A DNA stretch of 64,000 nt from Sambucus nigra (GCA_949130495.1 OX422208.1:689765702-689829701), one strand, 5' to 3'; shown: positions 34,357 through 45,207, numbered from the stretch's first letter. Notes: generated by a model not told the origin, from the sequence alone. Numbers and translations are program-made.

Positions 34357-37000
34357 GGTAACAACCCTCGCTTTAGAGAAACTATTTTATATTTATTTAC
34401 TATGTGTAGTAATTATATATAAAATGTTGGAATGTGGAGTAAGTATTAATTTAATGAATATGAAAGTTAATATTTACTAATATGTTGCATACTTACCTTA
34501 TGTGTAGGTAAATATCACCATGCTGTGTTTTATTGCGTCATAAGATTTAAAATGACATCATGGTTTAAAATGAAACCGGAATTTGAAATGAGTTATAAAA
34601 TTTCCAAATGATAATTTAGAGGGCGTAGTTAGTCCCGAAATGTGCGAGATAGTCGAAATAAGTGCCATATTGCATTTTGATGTTTCGGGCACTTTTGACT
34701 GGTTATTGCTTGAATGTGTAGTTGCGAGTCATTTTATCGCAGTATTAATCATTTAAGTTGGAGTTTAGACTTAAGTCACGATTTTTAAGTCTTGCATTTC
34801 ATTTATTTCTCTTGAGTGCATTTAGTGACCTAGAGAGAAAGAGAGAGGAAGAGAACTTTGGAGAGAAAGAAGAAAAGAGAGAGATTCAAGCTCGGAGATT
34901 GTTGCTACTACAAGAAAATCTAATATTCCTACACCAAGGAAAGTTTTCTACTTGCTACTATGTGATTTAAGATGAATAATTAGTATTGATAGTTGTGTAT
35001 TAGTTATGGTTTAACAAAGTTAGGGTTTTTATGGATTTATGGGTTTTGAATCCTTGGAGGTTGATTTGGAAGTGTATTGGTGTAAATCATTATTGTGGGA
35101 TGCATTAATAATCAGTTGGTGGAAATAAATGATATTGGTTTGGGTTGATTGGAGTTGGGGGAATTTGGGAGTCCAAGACTCCATAGCCAAACTTGGCAAA
35201 TTCGCAGGGGTAAATTGATTCAGCCCTAGGGCAAATCGATTCGCTTAGGGGTATTTCTACAGGTCTGCAAACCCGAATCGATTCGGATTAAGGCCAAATC
35301 GATTTGGCTGAAGTAGAAAGCTGGATTTTTCATCCAAATCGATTCGCTTTTGGGCGGATCGATTAGCTGTCTGGGGCGAATCGATTCGGCCCTAGGGCGA
35401 ATCGATTCGGAATCAGGCTATTTTTGAGTTGGTTTTCTAACTCACTTTTTACCCTTTTTCTTTAGGCCTAGGACCTAGGAAAATTCTTGTATGAAGTAAA
35501 CTTAGAGTCCTAGAGTTTTAGTTGAGTTGAGTCACTACCCTACATTAGGAATGGGTTAAACGGGGCTTATTCCTAAGGTGTACAAATTGAGGTTAGGGCA
35601 TTTGTTTCCTTTAGTACATTATTAGGAGTTTAGGAGTTGTAATCCCATACTTGGAGACTTTAGGGGCTCACTGGAGGTATATAAAACCTTGGGACTTATA
35701 GAATTATTGTGATCACTTGGAGAATAATTCGGGACTTAAATATGATGAATATTAATGAGAATATTCAATGATTATGGTTTCGGATGAAATGAAACATGAA
35801 TATGAATAATGGAAATGATAATGAGATTTAAATCGTAAATGATAATTTACTTAAACACACCTTTCCAAATGCTATCATAAGGGAAGTTCGCGCATGAGGT
35901 GATGTCCCCTGACTAATGAACGCAGGGAGACTATAGCCCTCGGCCATATACGGGATTGTTATATGTTTTTATTCTGCGCTAGTGAGGTAATTTCGGGTGT
36001 GGTTACGACTCACTCGAAGGAATATGGCCACTTCTCGATGTGCGTTAGGTGCCCAAGTTGTCTTATTTGATAGGCCCAGGAAGACGATAGTCATTTAGGG
36101 GCGGGCCCAGTGGGGAAACTCGGAGGGGCGGTCTTAGAATCGTTATATGTATAAGAATATAACCATTCTGAATTCAAGTGGGACTTGATATATGTGAAAT
36201 GCCATAAGTGCATCTGACAGTAATTATATTCATGATAAGGAATGGAAAGACAAAACGAATTAGTAAAATGATGGAGACTTTAATTAATGTTGTCTAATTA
36301 TATCCTCTTGCATAATTAAATAAAAGTATAATCCCTTAAATTGTCTTATTATACTTTGAGATTAGGTTGTTGGATTCTAATCATCATCATTCATGATTAA
36401 TTGTTCATAATTGTCATGCTTCTTATTCATCTGGTAATCATATAAAACCGGGCCCTGACCCGTTCATTTTCCTTATTGTGCATGACATTGTATCCGCTCA
36501 GGTGCTCCGCCGCAAGGGCGCCCGTTTTGATATTCCTACTCCAATGCTTTTGAGGATCTGTAAGATTTTGCGAATATTACATGATGTGTTGTTAGACGCC
36601 TTCATTTTTGTATTCTAGATGTGACCGGGTCTTTCACTCGGGCGTGTGGCCTAAACTTTTGTAACTATTTAATGCCTATATTATGTAATTTATTAAACTA
36701 TTATAATACGCTGTATGTACCTGTTGACCGAAAGTATATTCGATTCCTTATTGTATATTTGTTATGGATGTAATATAAGATCTTTTGGAATTCCACTTTC
36801 TCTTCATATTGGGTTATTTAAATTATTTTCTTAACTTGAAATAAAACAAAAAATTTTGGCAACCCATTTTCTGAATTATTGGGTGGTTTTCATGTATACT
36901 TATTTTATTGTTGTGATGCTGAGAATGATTTCCATCCATGATTCCGTTATATTGGAGTATCGGGCTGGCCACCCCTTATTTCGAATCACGGGTTGTCACA
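34357..37000 (+). repeat. Gypsy-C 5' LTR (2644 bp)
   Basis: Shares with gypsy-B the start, the block ending TTCTTGTATGAAGTAAACTT after the palindrome slot, the TATA box (35678) and the block around 36000-36130. The palindrome cluster has a different word (AATCGATT). Confidence 0.9.
35213..35417. repeat. AATCGATT-type palindrome cluster, gypsy-C LTR
   Basis: AATCGATT occurs exactly at about 35234, 35275, 35297, 35337, 35378 and 35399, with GATCGATTA near 35357 as a variant and AATTGATT near 35214 as a decayed one. Most are inside CGAATCGATTCGG-like longer palindromes. Spacing is about 20-42 bp. Confidence 0.82.
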
Positions 37001-37002
37001 GA

Positions 37003-37015
37003 TGGTATCAGAGCA
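37003..37015 (+). other. Gypsy-C primer binding site (initiator Met tRNA)
   Basis: TGGTATCAGAGCA two bases after the LTR end at 37000. Confidence 0.9.
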
Positions 37016-37181
37016 TCAGGTTCTAGAGTCTTTAGGATCTATGCGGACTTGTCACATTCTACCGTAGCGTTCTTTGATATAGAGCCTAATATTAGGACTG
37101 CTTTGTTACTTATGTTTGCGATCTTCTACAAGATAGATTGTTTTGAATAAGTACTCTAACTCTATTGTTTCTTCATCTCAG

Positions 37182-38768
37182 ATGCCACCTAAGAGAGGTG
37201 GCCCAGCGAGACGCAATAGAGTTGTAGAAGAGGATGTTGGTCCTCCGCTACCGCCACAGGGAAATATAAATGCTGCTGATGTAGCAAACATTATGGCTCA
37301 AGAGGTCAATGCCGCTATGAATGCTGTGGTACAACAAATGCCACAAGCTAAAAAACTAGCGCAGGATGCACAAGCTCCTACGGGACCTTCTCCGTGGGAG
37401 AAAGTTAGAGAGTCCTTTTTAAAGGGCCATCACCTGGAATTTGATGGAGGTTCTGATGTTATTAGATCTAATCAGTGGAAGAAGGATATGCTACGCCATT
37501 TGCGAATGGTGGAGTGTTGCGAGGATAAGAAACAAGTCCTTGCTACTTTTAAACTTATTGGGGCCGCGTTGCATTGGTGGGAGTCGATGACTACAACCGA
37601 ACAGAGAGATACCATGACGATCACTGATTTCTGGGTCTTGTTTGACCAAAAGTATTTCCCTCCCGCAGTTCAAAGGGAGATAAGAAGGAGGCTTCAAGAT
37701 GTGGTGTACGGTGAGAGATTCGTGGCGGAATATGAAGAGGAGTTCACCCGATTAGCAAGTTTTGTACCGGATGAGGTGACTCCGAAAGAGAGGAAGGTTT
37801 CGAAGTTTATGGGAGGTTTAAACTGGAGAATCCGCCAACATTTGCTGGGTAATCCAGCATTGCAAAATTTGGGTGAGGTAATGAATGCATCATTGCTCTA
37901 TTGCCAAGAACACCGGTTGTACATGCAGAGTGATAAGAAAGCTACCATAGTGGGGCAAGCGGGAAAGCCTGGAGGTAGTGGGACTAAAGGAGGAGCTTGT
38001 CCTTCATCCCTATCTTCGGGTAATAAGCAACGTGAAAGGGATCCTCAGCAAGGGGACTTGTTGAAAAGGTAACGTTCTGGTGGGTTTAATTTGGGTGGCA
38101 ATAATAATCGGCATGGTTAGGGTGCTCCGCAACAACAAACATGTCGGGGTGGTCAAGGGGGTAGGGGCCATCCATGCCAAGGTGTTAACCAGTTTAGAAA
38201 TAATCGGGGCCAAAATACGGAGAATATGGCGGGACGGTGTTTCCATTGTGGAGAGGCGGGCCATTATAAAAAGGAGTGTCCTCAATTGGTTGGGGGTCAG
38301 CTTCCTAGGGTTCCTCAGTAGCCACATGTTCAGTTACCACCACAGGTACCTAATCTAGTTTCCCCTCTGCAGCAGGGTCAGCTACAGTATGGGAGAGTTT
38401 ATCATATCCAGGATGCTATGGTTCCTCCGGCTCCGCCGGTACCGCCAGCCATTGAGGGCAAGTTCCTTATTCAGGGGCACATGGGTCGCGTTTTATTTGA
38501 TACGGGTGAAACACACTCATTCATTTCTAGAAGTTTTGCTCAGTCTATAGAGTTGATAAAATCTGCAGAGAGTACTTTCACTAGTGTCGAGTCCTCTATG
38601 GGTGATGGTTCACTCATTTTCTTTGTTTGTAAACAAATAGGAATTACTCTTCGTAATTTGTGCTTTGAGGCCAATCTTCTCGTCGTAGACATGGTCGGGT
38701 ATGATGTGATATTGGGTATGGATTGGCTAGTGAAGTATCATGCAATAGTTAATTGTTACGGAAGAGTA
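37182..38768 (+). pseudogene. Gypsy-C gag and protease, nearly open
   Basis: ATG at 37182 opens MPPKRGGPARRNRVVEEDVG and stays open to TAA at 38070-38072 (about 296 codons), covering the whole capsid-like part (HWWESMTTTEQRDTMTITDF, YFPPAVQREIRRRLQDVVYG, KVSKFMGGLNWRIRQHLLGN). The frame goes on after the stop, with another at about 38119, to the knuckle CFHCGEAGHYKKECPQL (about 38239). The protease frame (38418-38771) has IEGKFLIQGHMGRVLFDTGE, with the catalytic Asp-Thr-Gly, and YDVILGMDWLVKYHAIV. It ends shortly before the deletion that removed RT, RNase H and integrase. The capsid frame is better preserved than that of gypsy-B. Confidence 0.88.
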
Positions 38769-38883
38769 TAGTCTTTGCCGTTCTGGGACAAGAAATGCTC
38801 TTGGTAGTTATGCCTCGTTTAGAAGGAGGTACTAGTACTTATTTGTATTGTATTGCATAAGAGACTTCTCGGGATGTAGTTAT

Positions 38884-38933
38884 ATTGGAGTATCGGGCTA
38901 GCCGCCCCTTATTTCGGATCACGAGTTGTCACA
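38884..38933 (+). repeat. Gypsy-C 3' LTR stump
   Basis: ATTGGAGTATCGGGCTAGCC to GTTGTCACA matches the last about 52 bp of the 5' LTR (36950-37000). It is joined to pol sequence at GTTAT, a 5-base identity present at both original sites. Confidence 0.85.
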
Positions 38934-39301
38934 ACCTATTATATAAGTAACTAAAAAAAATATTTTTTATATAAGTAGTAGTAAAAAAACGTATATTAAC
39001 CTATCATGTATATTATATAAACAAAGTAAAAATAATATATATATATATATATGTAAGGGTTAATATTATATAAAGAAAATATGTAAACTATAATAACACA
39101 CTTAGTGTATATATATAAAACAAAACTATATATATAATATATAAAAGAAATATAACTACGACAAAAAGAAATACTAGAAACTTAATATATAAATGTTTGG
39201 AATGATCAAAATCAGTATGTAATATTAAACTAAAATGTTGATTAATTATAATTAAACTAATTAAACATCAAATAAAGGGTTAAATACATTTTCATTTAAC
39301 A

Positions 39302-40730
39302 ATCTCCCCCTTTTCAATGATGACAAACAATGATTCACACTAATCCATAAAATGATGAAATTGAGCACAATTAGTGAATCGTACATACTTGTCCCCCTTT
39401 TGACATTATCAAAAAGATTTGTTAATTTAAATCGAGTATCATCGGGTCAAAAGAATCCATCCTATCAAAAATAATTCATGCATGGGATTAAACCATAAAT
39501 AGCAAGGGGCATAAAATTTTCAATACGTGCATGTGTCATCATAGATTTTTCATAGCATGTATTTGAAAGTTGACATGAATATCATCAAATAATGCATAAG
39601 TCACAAAAATGATAAAATAAATTAATTTCAAGCTCATAATGGTGAACATATCACAACTCAATATTTTTCAAATAATTTTGAATTAGGCAAATAACATGAA
39701 CGAGAATATGGAGGCATAAATATAGCGATAAAAAAATTTCAGTTTGTTCATTCTTTGCCATTTTTAAGATACCGACATAAACAATTTCGTAATATTCAAT
39801 CTTATTGCAATATCTATAATAACGCGTCGAAAATCATGATCAGGCATATTTCTAATAATCACCTTCAACAAATAATTTTTGATAAACATTTTTCCATAAC
39901 GAATTTCCAATAAACATTTATCTCCACCTAAGGGATACCAATGAAGGCAAATATGCATGTAATAAATGTGGTGCATCTTTTTGCTTCAATAATATTATTT
40001 TTATCAAGTCTAAAGATATTCATAAATAATTTTTTCTAATCATAACATTTTTCAAATCAAGAACATATGACACATATATTGCTATCCAGAAAAAATATCA
40101 TGAAACTCAGAAATATTCAAATAATTGTACTAATCGTATAAAATTAACTCATAGAGATTAATGTGTTCATATCATCAAAATTAATGAGTGAATATCACAA
40201 TATTATCATGTAGCATAAATAAATAGTGTACTAGAATATTCTCAAATGACATTTTCATTTCAAATTAATATACAATAATGTAATGAATTAATTCAATATT
40301 ACTATTCACACAAAATATGATTTTTTATCTTAAAAATTTATCATCCAAATCAAATTTATGTTATACAAAATAAAATCATCAAAGACAATAAATGTACAAA
40401 ATTTACATATCAAGACTAAATTATCAACAAGAAACTTATATGCATAGTTAAATAATTTAAGCATGAGAAAATAACAATTAAGTTAAAAAAAAATTAATTA
40501 TCAAGAACCATAATATATCAAATTCAATATTTAAGAAGGGTGTCTTTACCACCTTACCAATATCAATGATATTTTCATGAAAATTTCTCCAACTGTGGCA
40601 TTTTCGACAATAGGCAACGATACTTGAAATTTGTAATGATACTAATTCATGTGCCTTGAAAAATTCACATTCCATCTCAAAATGCAACCTACATAACTTT
40701 AAAGATTTTTCCTTTTCATACCAAGAAAGG
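39302..40730 (-). other. TRG1 internal 3' noncoding segment, reversed; probably the missing part of TRG1-out
   Basis: Closely matches 29211-30600 in the same (minus) orientation, starting with the polypurine tract next to the LTR. It stops at CCAAGAAAGG (40721-40730), within about 15 bases of the place where the TRG1-out internal region stops at 28736. The two pieces therefore complement each other. Confidence 0.75.
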
Positions 40731-40744
40731 ATTTTTTATTTTAT

Positions 40745-43475
40745 ATAATATATATATATATATATTATTTTTATTTTGTTTATATAATATACATGATAGT
40801 TTAATATATGTTTTTTTACTAGTACTTATATAATAAATATATATTTTTTATTTACTTATATAGAAGTTATATTTCGTTATATATACATATATATTATAAA
40901 TTTATTTATATACTATTACTATTATGTATATATACGATACTATACTTTAATATAATAATATGCTTTTATTAACTATTAGACTTTTGTATGAATCTGCTAT
41001 TAGAGCAACCCTTATGCATAGGGTATAAATGAACTGAACTAGTCAAAATATGCACTGGCCAAAATGAAGAAATTGCTGTGAGAAAAAAAATATAACCAAA
41101 TATACCCTATTTGTATCAAAACGACATTGCAATGGTTGTTGGAATGACACCCTTGGGCGGAACATGTTGTTCCGCTTAAGGGTTATCCATAATTCAATTT
41201 TCCTCCCCAAAATTATTATCTTATTATGTTTAGACCCAAATTGTTATAAAATATATAAAATTATTATCTTATTGTGTTTAGTCCCAAATTGTTATAAAAT
41301 ATATATGTTCTTTTATGTTCGATTAATGTTATATTTAGTTATTAGTTATAAAAAATATTTAAACGAATTATTACCGAAATAATAAAAATTAATTTTTTTA
41401 CGCTAGTGAAAATATAGGGTATATGATTTGGGTTTAACTTTTGTCAACCATATATTTTATGAATGGTGAGTTTACACATGCCATGCTCATGGAGCAGTTT
41501 AATGAAAAAAGTGGGTTTAAGTTCATTGTTTGTCATAAAAACATAGTCAGATAACATAGTCAGATAAAGAGGTTTCGTGAATTAAACATTTGGGGTAGAA
41601 AGTGTAGTTGTGTAAAAATTGGGAAAATACTAAGCGGAACATGATGTTCCGTTTTGGAGCTTCTTTTTTTTTTCCTTTCTTCCACGGAACATGATGTTCC
41701 ATTTTAGAGTGGGGCCCACTTAAAACCAACTAGTGTAATTCTATATTTGTTAAATTTTACACTACCAAATGCTATATATGAATATATACGGTACGCACAG
41801 CATACATCAAAACCCCATTTTTGCCCTTTTAGCATACCCATAAGTGTTGCTCTTAGAACACATAGTTAACCTATTATACTGTTTTGTCCTTTGCCAACTA
41901 TGTAAGAGCCTTAGTACACTGTTATGTCCATCAAAGATTTCGTCCAATATGTTTTAACCATTGGTCAATTAGGTTCCTTACCTGTTTGGAGATATGAGCG
42001 AGTAGACCTGCTACTAGACCTGTTATATCATTTTTCTATCCGTATTCACCCATATAGCATGGGGTTGTTTTGAAGTTTTTAACTGATCTGACGAAATGGT
42101 ACCTTATAGATTTCGTCCATACTTAACTGTTGCTATAGCTGTCCGTGTAATTTTTACAACTCTTGCCTTTGTCCTTTCAACCACATCATATCTGTCTTGA
42201 AAAAGATATTCAGTGCGCCACATGCATTGTTCCATCTGTCATATATTGAAAATAAATGTGTGATAAGGCTTGGACACATTTGTCCCTTTTAACAAATATA
42301 TAATTATATATTATACACTACGTTCAAATCATGTTTATGTAGCATTTTCTTTATCAGACTATTTCTCTCATTGGGATTACTAATATTTATTTTGTGGAAA
42401 CACTACCATCTAGCCTACTAAAATACAAACCTGTTTTTTGGACAAAATCTCCTCTAGAAATGAGTCAAGAGATTTTATTACCATTTTCATTGTACAACGA
42501 CCATTTATTTTCTTGAGAAACTAAATGGAGATTTGGAGATCATTTTTTTCAAGCTACGTCATCTCAGAAAATCAGGAGCATTTTAATCTCGAAATGGTGG
42601 TCTCTAACGACTAGTTTTTAAATACACATTTAAAGCATTCAAAGAGCTCCATTGAAGACATAAGAATAAGAACATGATCAAAAGCTTATGAATTTATTAA
42701 GAGCATTTATTTTATTACTCAGCTACACATTCAAGAGAGCAATTAATTTTACAATCTGCTCAATCATTAAATAAGAAGACTTGTGCTTATACCAACATTA
42801 TTTTTTGAAGTCTCAAAAATTATATTTTAAGGAGTTTTGTTATTCTACATTGTACTAAAAATATTCAGATTTCTTTGAAGCTTCGTAGAAGCTTTGGATT
42901 GTTGTACCGGTGCTTGGTTCCTACCCCCAAGTGGGCCATGGAGTTTGAAGCTCGGAGTTAGATTGCAAACAGTTGTACACGGTTGTTTGATCCTACCCTT
43001 CAAGTGGATAATGGTAGTGAAACACAAGGGTGTCGGAAGGTCTAAGCGCGTGGACGTAGGCCGAGTTTTGGCCGAACCACGTTAACATACAGTGTCATTT
43101 ATTTTCCGCATTTTATTTGTGATTTCTTAAGTCAATATTTTTAGCACACAATTTGCAAATATATTAATTTCAAAAATTGCTAAATTATTTTTAAGGTTAA
43201 TATAATAATTTTTGAATTAATTAATTAACTTTAGAATATTAATTTATATTAATTACAAAAATCTATTGAATATTTGTGAAGTGTTAAAATATGATTTTTA
43301 ACTTGTCTAAATTTATTAGTTGCATTTATTTGATATTCTTGGACTTAATCTTTAAAGATTTATGAATCTGAAAATTATTAAAGTATTCTGAATTAAATAT
43401 TTTTCTAAAATTTTAATTTGTTTTAAAAATGTGCTAAACTTAATTCACCCCCGCCTGAGTATAATCTGGACAATA
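40745..43475 (+). repeat. TRG1-out 3' LTR, lacking the first ~270 bp, with a Harbinger-like insertion
   Basis: Follows the 5' LTR (14719-16886) from about offset 270 to the end CAATA (canonical CAACA in the 5' LTR), interrupted at 41003-41852. Variants such as GAATCTGCTATTAG and TACTAGTACTTATATAAT agree with the 5' LTR and not with TRG1-in, as expected for a pair. AGGAG follows at 43476. Confidence 0.82.
41003..41852. mobile_element. Tourist/PIF-Harbinger-like non-autonomous element (850 bp)
   Basis: Ends are GAGCAACCCTTATG and, in reverse complement, GAGCAACACTTATG. TTA is duplicated (41000-41002, 41853-41855), and removing the insert restores the LTR phrase CTATTAGAACACATAG. It has no transposase frame. 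Inside are three near-identical palindromes CGGAACATGTTGTTCCG or CGGAACATGATGTTCC (near 41157, 41634, 41684) and a tandem duplication of about 50 bp (41212-41310). Confidence 0.8.
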
Positions 43476-43579
43476 AGGAGCTTTCCAGTCATCCCTTTGT
43501 GTGTCTCCTCTTCCAATCCAAGGTACGATTTTCCTCTTCCATTTTTTCAAGGTTTTCTATCTATGGAAATTATGTAGGA
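43476..43579 (+). repeat. Gypsy-A 3' LTR, segment 2
   Basis: AGGAG duplication followed by 99 bases that belong to neither TRG1 nor TRG2. They are explained as the continuation of the gypsy-A LTR between the two insertions. Confidence 0.6.
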
Positions 43580-45204
43580 TGTAAGGACACGAATTTCCAA
43601 TTGAGTCCATATATATAGTTTTGGCTCAATTCCGGACAAAAACATTTATTCATAGGATAGTATTTATTGTAATATTCTCTAGCCTATGAAGTGTATGTTG
43701 AAGACGTAGCGGCAAAGAATTTAAAGCTTCATCAAAATGCCGATTTGTGTGCCTCGTTTCTACGTCATCAATTAAGGTTCCATGCTCCCAAGGTATGAAT
43801 GTAATTATATGTATATAGGAGCTTGGAACAATTTGTATTGGGTGTTAGGTTACTAAAAACTGCATTTTATTTTTCAGAAAGAATCAATTAGAAACTTAAA
43901 AATAAGTATATAAAAGTTTATAAAAGTTTCTGGGCCAAAAATCGAATTTTTAAATCTCTCTGGTCGTTCGTTAGAAATGTCGTTCGAACGAGTTTTTTTC
44001 GTTCGAACCATGTTTCGTTCGAACGAGTTTTGTCGTTCGAACCAAGTTCGTTCGAACGAGTTTGCCAACGACCCTAATCTGGTCAGTCGTTCGATATGTC
44101 GTTCGATATGTCATTCGAAAGAGTTTTCGTTCTAACGAGATATCTAACGAGATTCTAACGAGCCCAGGCTGGTCGCTCATTAGAAGTCTGGTTCGAACGA
44201 GAGTCAAGTTCGTTCGAACGAGACGTCAGGCGGGAACGGTTTTGAGCAGTTTTTAGCAGTTTTTTCCCCACTCCTCCACTTGGTTTTCAACCAACTTTTT
44301 CATACTTTATTATGTGCGGGAAACACATTTTCAAAAAGAAATTTTCCATCCTAATACATCTCCTAGAGAGAGTTTGAGAGATCATTCCAAAAAGGAAAAT
44401 GTTCATGTTTTAAGTGTTCTTCAACTTAAAGAAAAAATCTTTAAACACTTAGTTTACACCCATTGTTGTTTATTCCAAGTTCCATATATAGATATCAATT
44501 GCTTGGAGATTGTTTTGGCACCGATTTTTCTCTACACCGAATTGAAGAGAAGTTCGTTTCATTTCTACCCATTTGGAGAAAGGCTCCATGTTAGGGTGAC
44601 GGTGTGCCTAATTGCCCGATCGGTGAATTCCGAGACCACGGTGGAGCTCCGTTGGTTATCCGCTAATTGGAGGTTGGTACAAGAAGGAGCATCACGGTTT
44701 GAGAGGGTTCGAGTTTAGGAAGTAAGTCTTTTGTCTTGTATTTTGTAATACCGTTTTTAGTGGATTTGAGGCTAGGGCCGTCCCGAGGTTTTTTCCCGTT
44801 AGTGGGTTTTTCCTCGTACATCGCGGTGTTGTGTGACTGTTTATTTTATCTTGCTCATCATTTATAATCCATGCTTTAGGTTTAATTCAAGATAAAATTG
44901 GGCTTAATTCTCACACTCATTTAATTTGGGACTTAAATTAAATATTGGGTAAAATTTGGTTTATTCAAGTCATTTGCTAAAATTGGTTTCGCCTAACTTT
45001 GTTTATATGAATAATCATGACTTAGGAAAATACTAGGACTTGAATTATGCTTTAATTTGGTTCTTAAGATTTTAATACTCGGCCTTGTTTTATTTGTTGA
45101 ACCATCTCTTATTATACGCTTCCGCATTTATTGAAAAAGGAAATTTATTACATTTTAATTTTGTGATTATTATTAATCACCGGGGATCCAACTTTGGTCC
45201 TTCA
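43580..45204 (+). repeat. TRG2 5' LTR (1625 bp)
   Basis: Starts TGTAAGGACACGAATTTCC and ends GGTCCTTCA. It contains the GTTCGAACGAG cluster (43982-44222). A frame at 44314-44718 is open in both LTRs but shows no recognisable protein. Confidence 0.92.
43982..44222. repeat. GTTCGAACGAG palindrome cluster, TRG2 5' LTR
   Basis: Exact GTTCGAACGAG at 43982, 44017, 44050, 44191 and 44212. GTTCGAACC lies at 44000 and 44034, and ATTCGAAAGAG and GTTCTAACGAG variants at 44113, 44128 and 44153. The 3' LTR cluster (49353-49576) has one unit fewer at its right end, a loss of about 20 bp between repeats. Confidence 0.88.
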
Positions 45205-45207
45205 AAT

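Larger units (their letters stand above)
34357..38933 (+). mobile_element. Gypsy-C: chromovirus related to gypsy-B with pol and most of the 3' LTR deleted
   Basis: The 5' LTR (34357-37000), primer site, gag and protease are followed directly by the last about 50 bp of an LTR (38884-38933). ACCTA flanks both ends (34352-34356, 38934-38938), so the element inserted whole and lost its middle later. The LTR first base is mutated (GGTAACAACCCTCG for TGTAAC...). Internal coding sequence is closely similar to gypsy-B over gag and protease. Confidence 0.9.
28737..39301 (-). mobile_element. TRG1-in: second copy of the gag-only family, opposite strand
   Basis: On the minus strand: 5' LTR (39301 down to 32556, with gypsy-C inside), primer site (32543-32554, reading TAGTATCAGAGC with one change), gag (about 32500-30725), 3' noncoding region with polypurine tracts, and the first about 475 bp of the 3' LTR (29210-28737). 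The internal part is about 3.35 kb and has no pol. It shares LTR variants (AACCCTTTATTTG near the start, GAATCTGTTATT near 500) that differ from TRG1-out, so the two copies belong to different sublineages. Confidence 0.75.
32556..39301 (-). repeat. TRG1-in 5' LTR (2.16 kb without gypsy-C)
   Basis: Segments 39301-38939 and 34356-32556 join at the ACCTA duplication of gypsy-C. Starts TGTTAAATG (minus strand) and ends GGGCAATA beside the primer site. On its other side (39302-39314) there is again a polypurine tract, AAAAGGGGGAGAT, and internal sequence of the same family. So this LTR is flanked by internal region on both sides, as in a tandem element or after recombination between LTRs. Confidence 0.8.
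14719..43475 (+). mobile_element. TRG1-out: gag-only Copia-type LTR retrotransposon, with nested elements
   Basis: The 5' LTR starts TGTTAAACG at 14719 and the 3' LTR ends CAATA at 43475, flanked by AGGAG on both sides (14714-14718, 43476-43480). Between them are a Met-type primer site, a DUF4219/UBN2-type gag with zinc knuckle, and a long noncoding 3' part. No protease, integrase or reverse transcriptase of its own is found, in this copy or in TRG1-in. About 24 kb of the span is other elements (gypsy-B, TRG1-in with gypsy-C, a Harbinger-like element), and the last 1.4 kb of the internal part stands reversed at 39302-40730. Confidence 0.78.

Noticed and set aside
35213..35417. Regularly spaced palindromes resembling a CRISPR array
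   Set aside because: The spacing is irregular, the units are only 8-13 bases, the host is a plant, and the cluster lies inside an LTR.
28737..41003. Duplicate LTR pieces at the two inversion edges as fill-in of staggered breaks
   Set aside because: The two copies of LTR offset 270-500 differ at roughly one in twenty bases, and the right one is closer to the TRG1-out 5' LTR. A fill-in copy should match the other edge.
43874..44207. Minus-strand frames with repeated S-F-E-R-T and V-R-T-K text
   Set aside because: They are simply the translation of the GTTCGAACGAG repeats, not a protein.
44314..44718. 134-codon frame in the TRG2 LTR, also open in the 3' LTR (49726-50070)
   Set aside because: Both LTRs were identical at insertion, so shared openness is expected. 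The product has no recognisable domain and the region is the LTR transcript leader.
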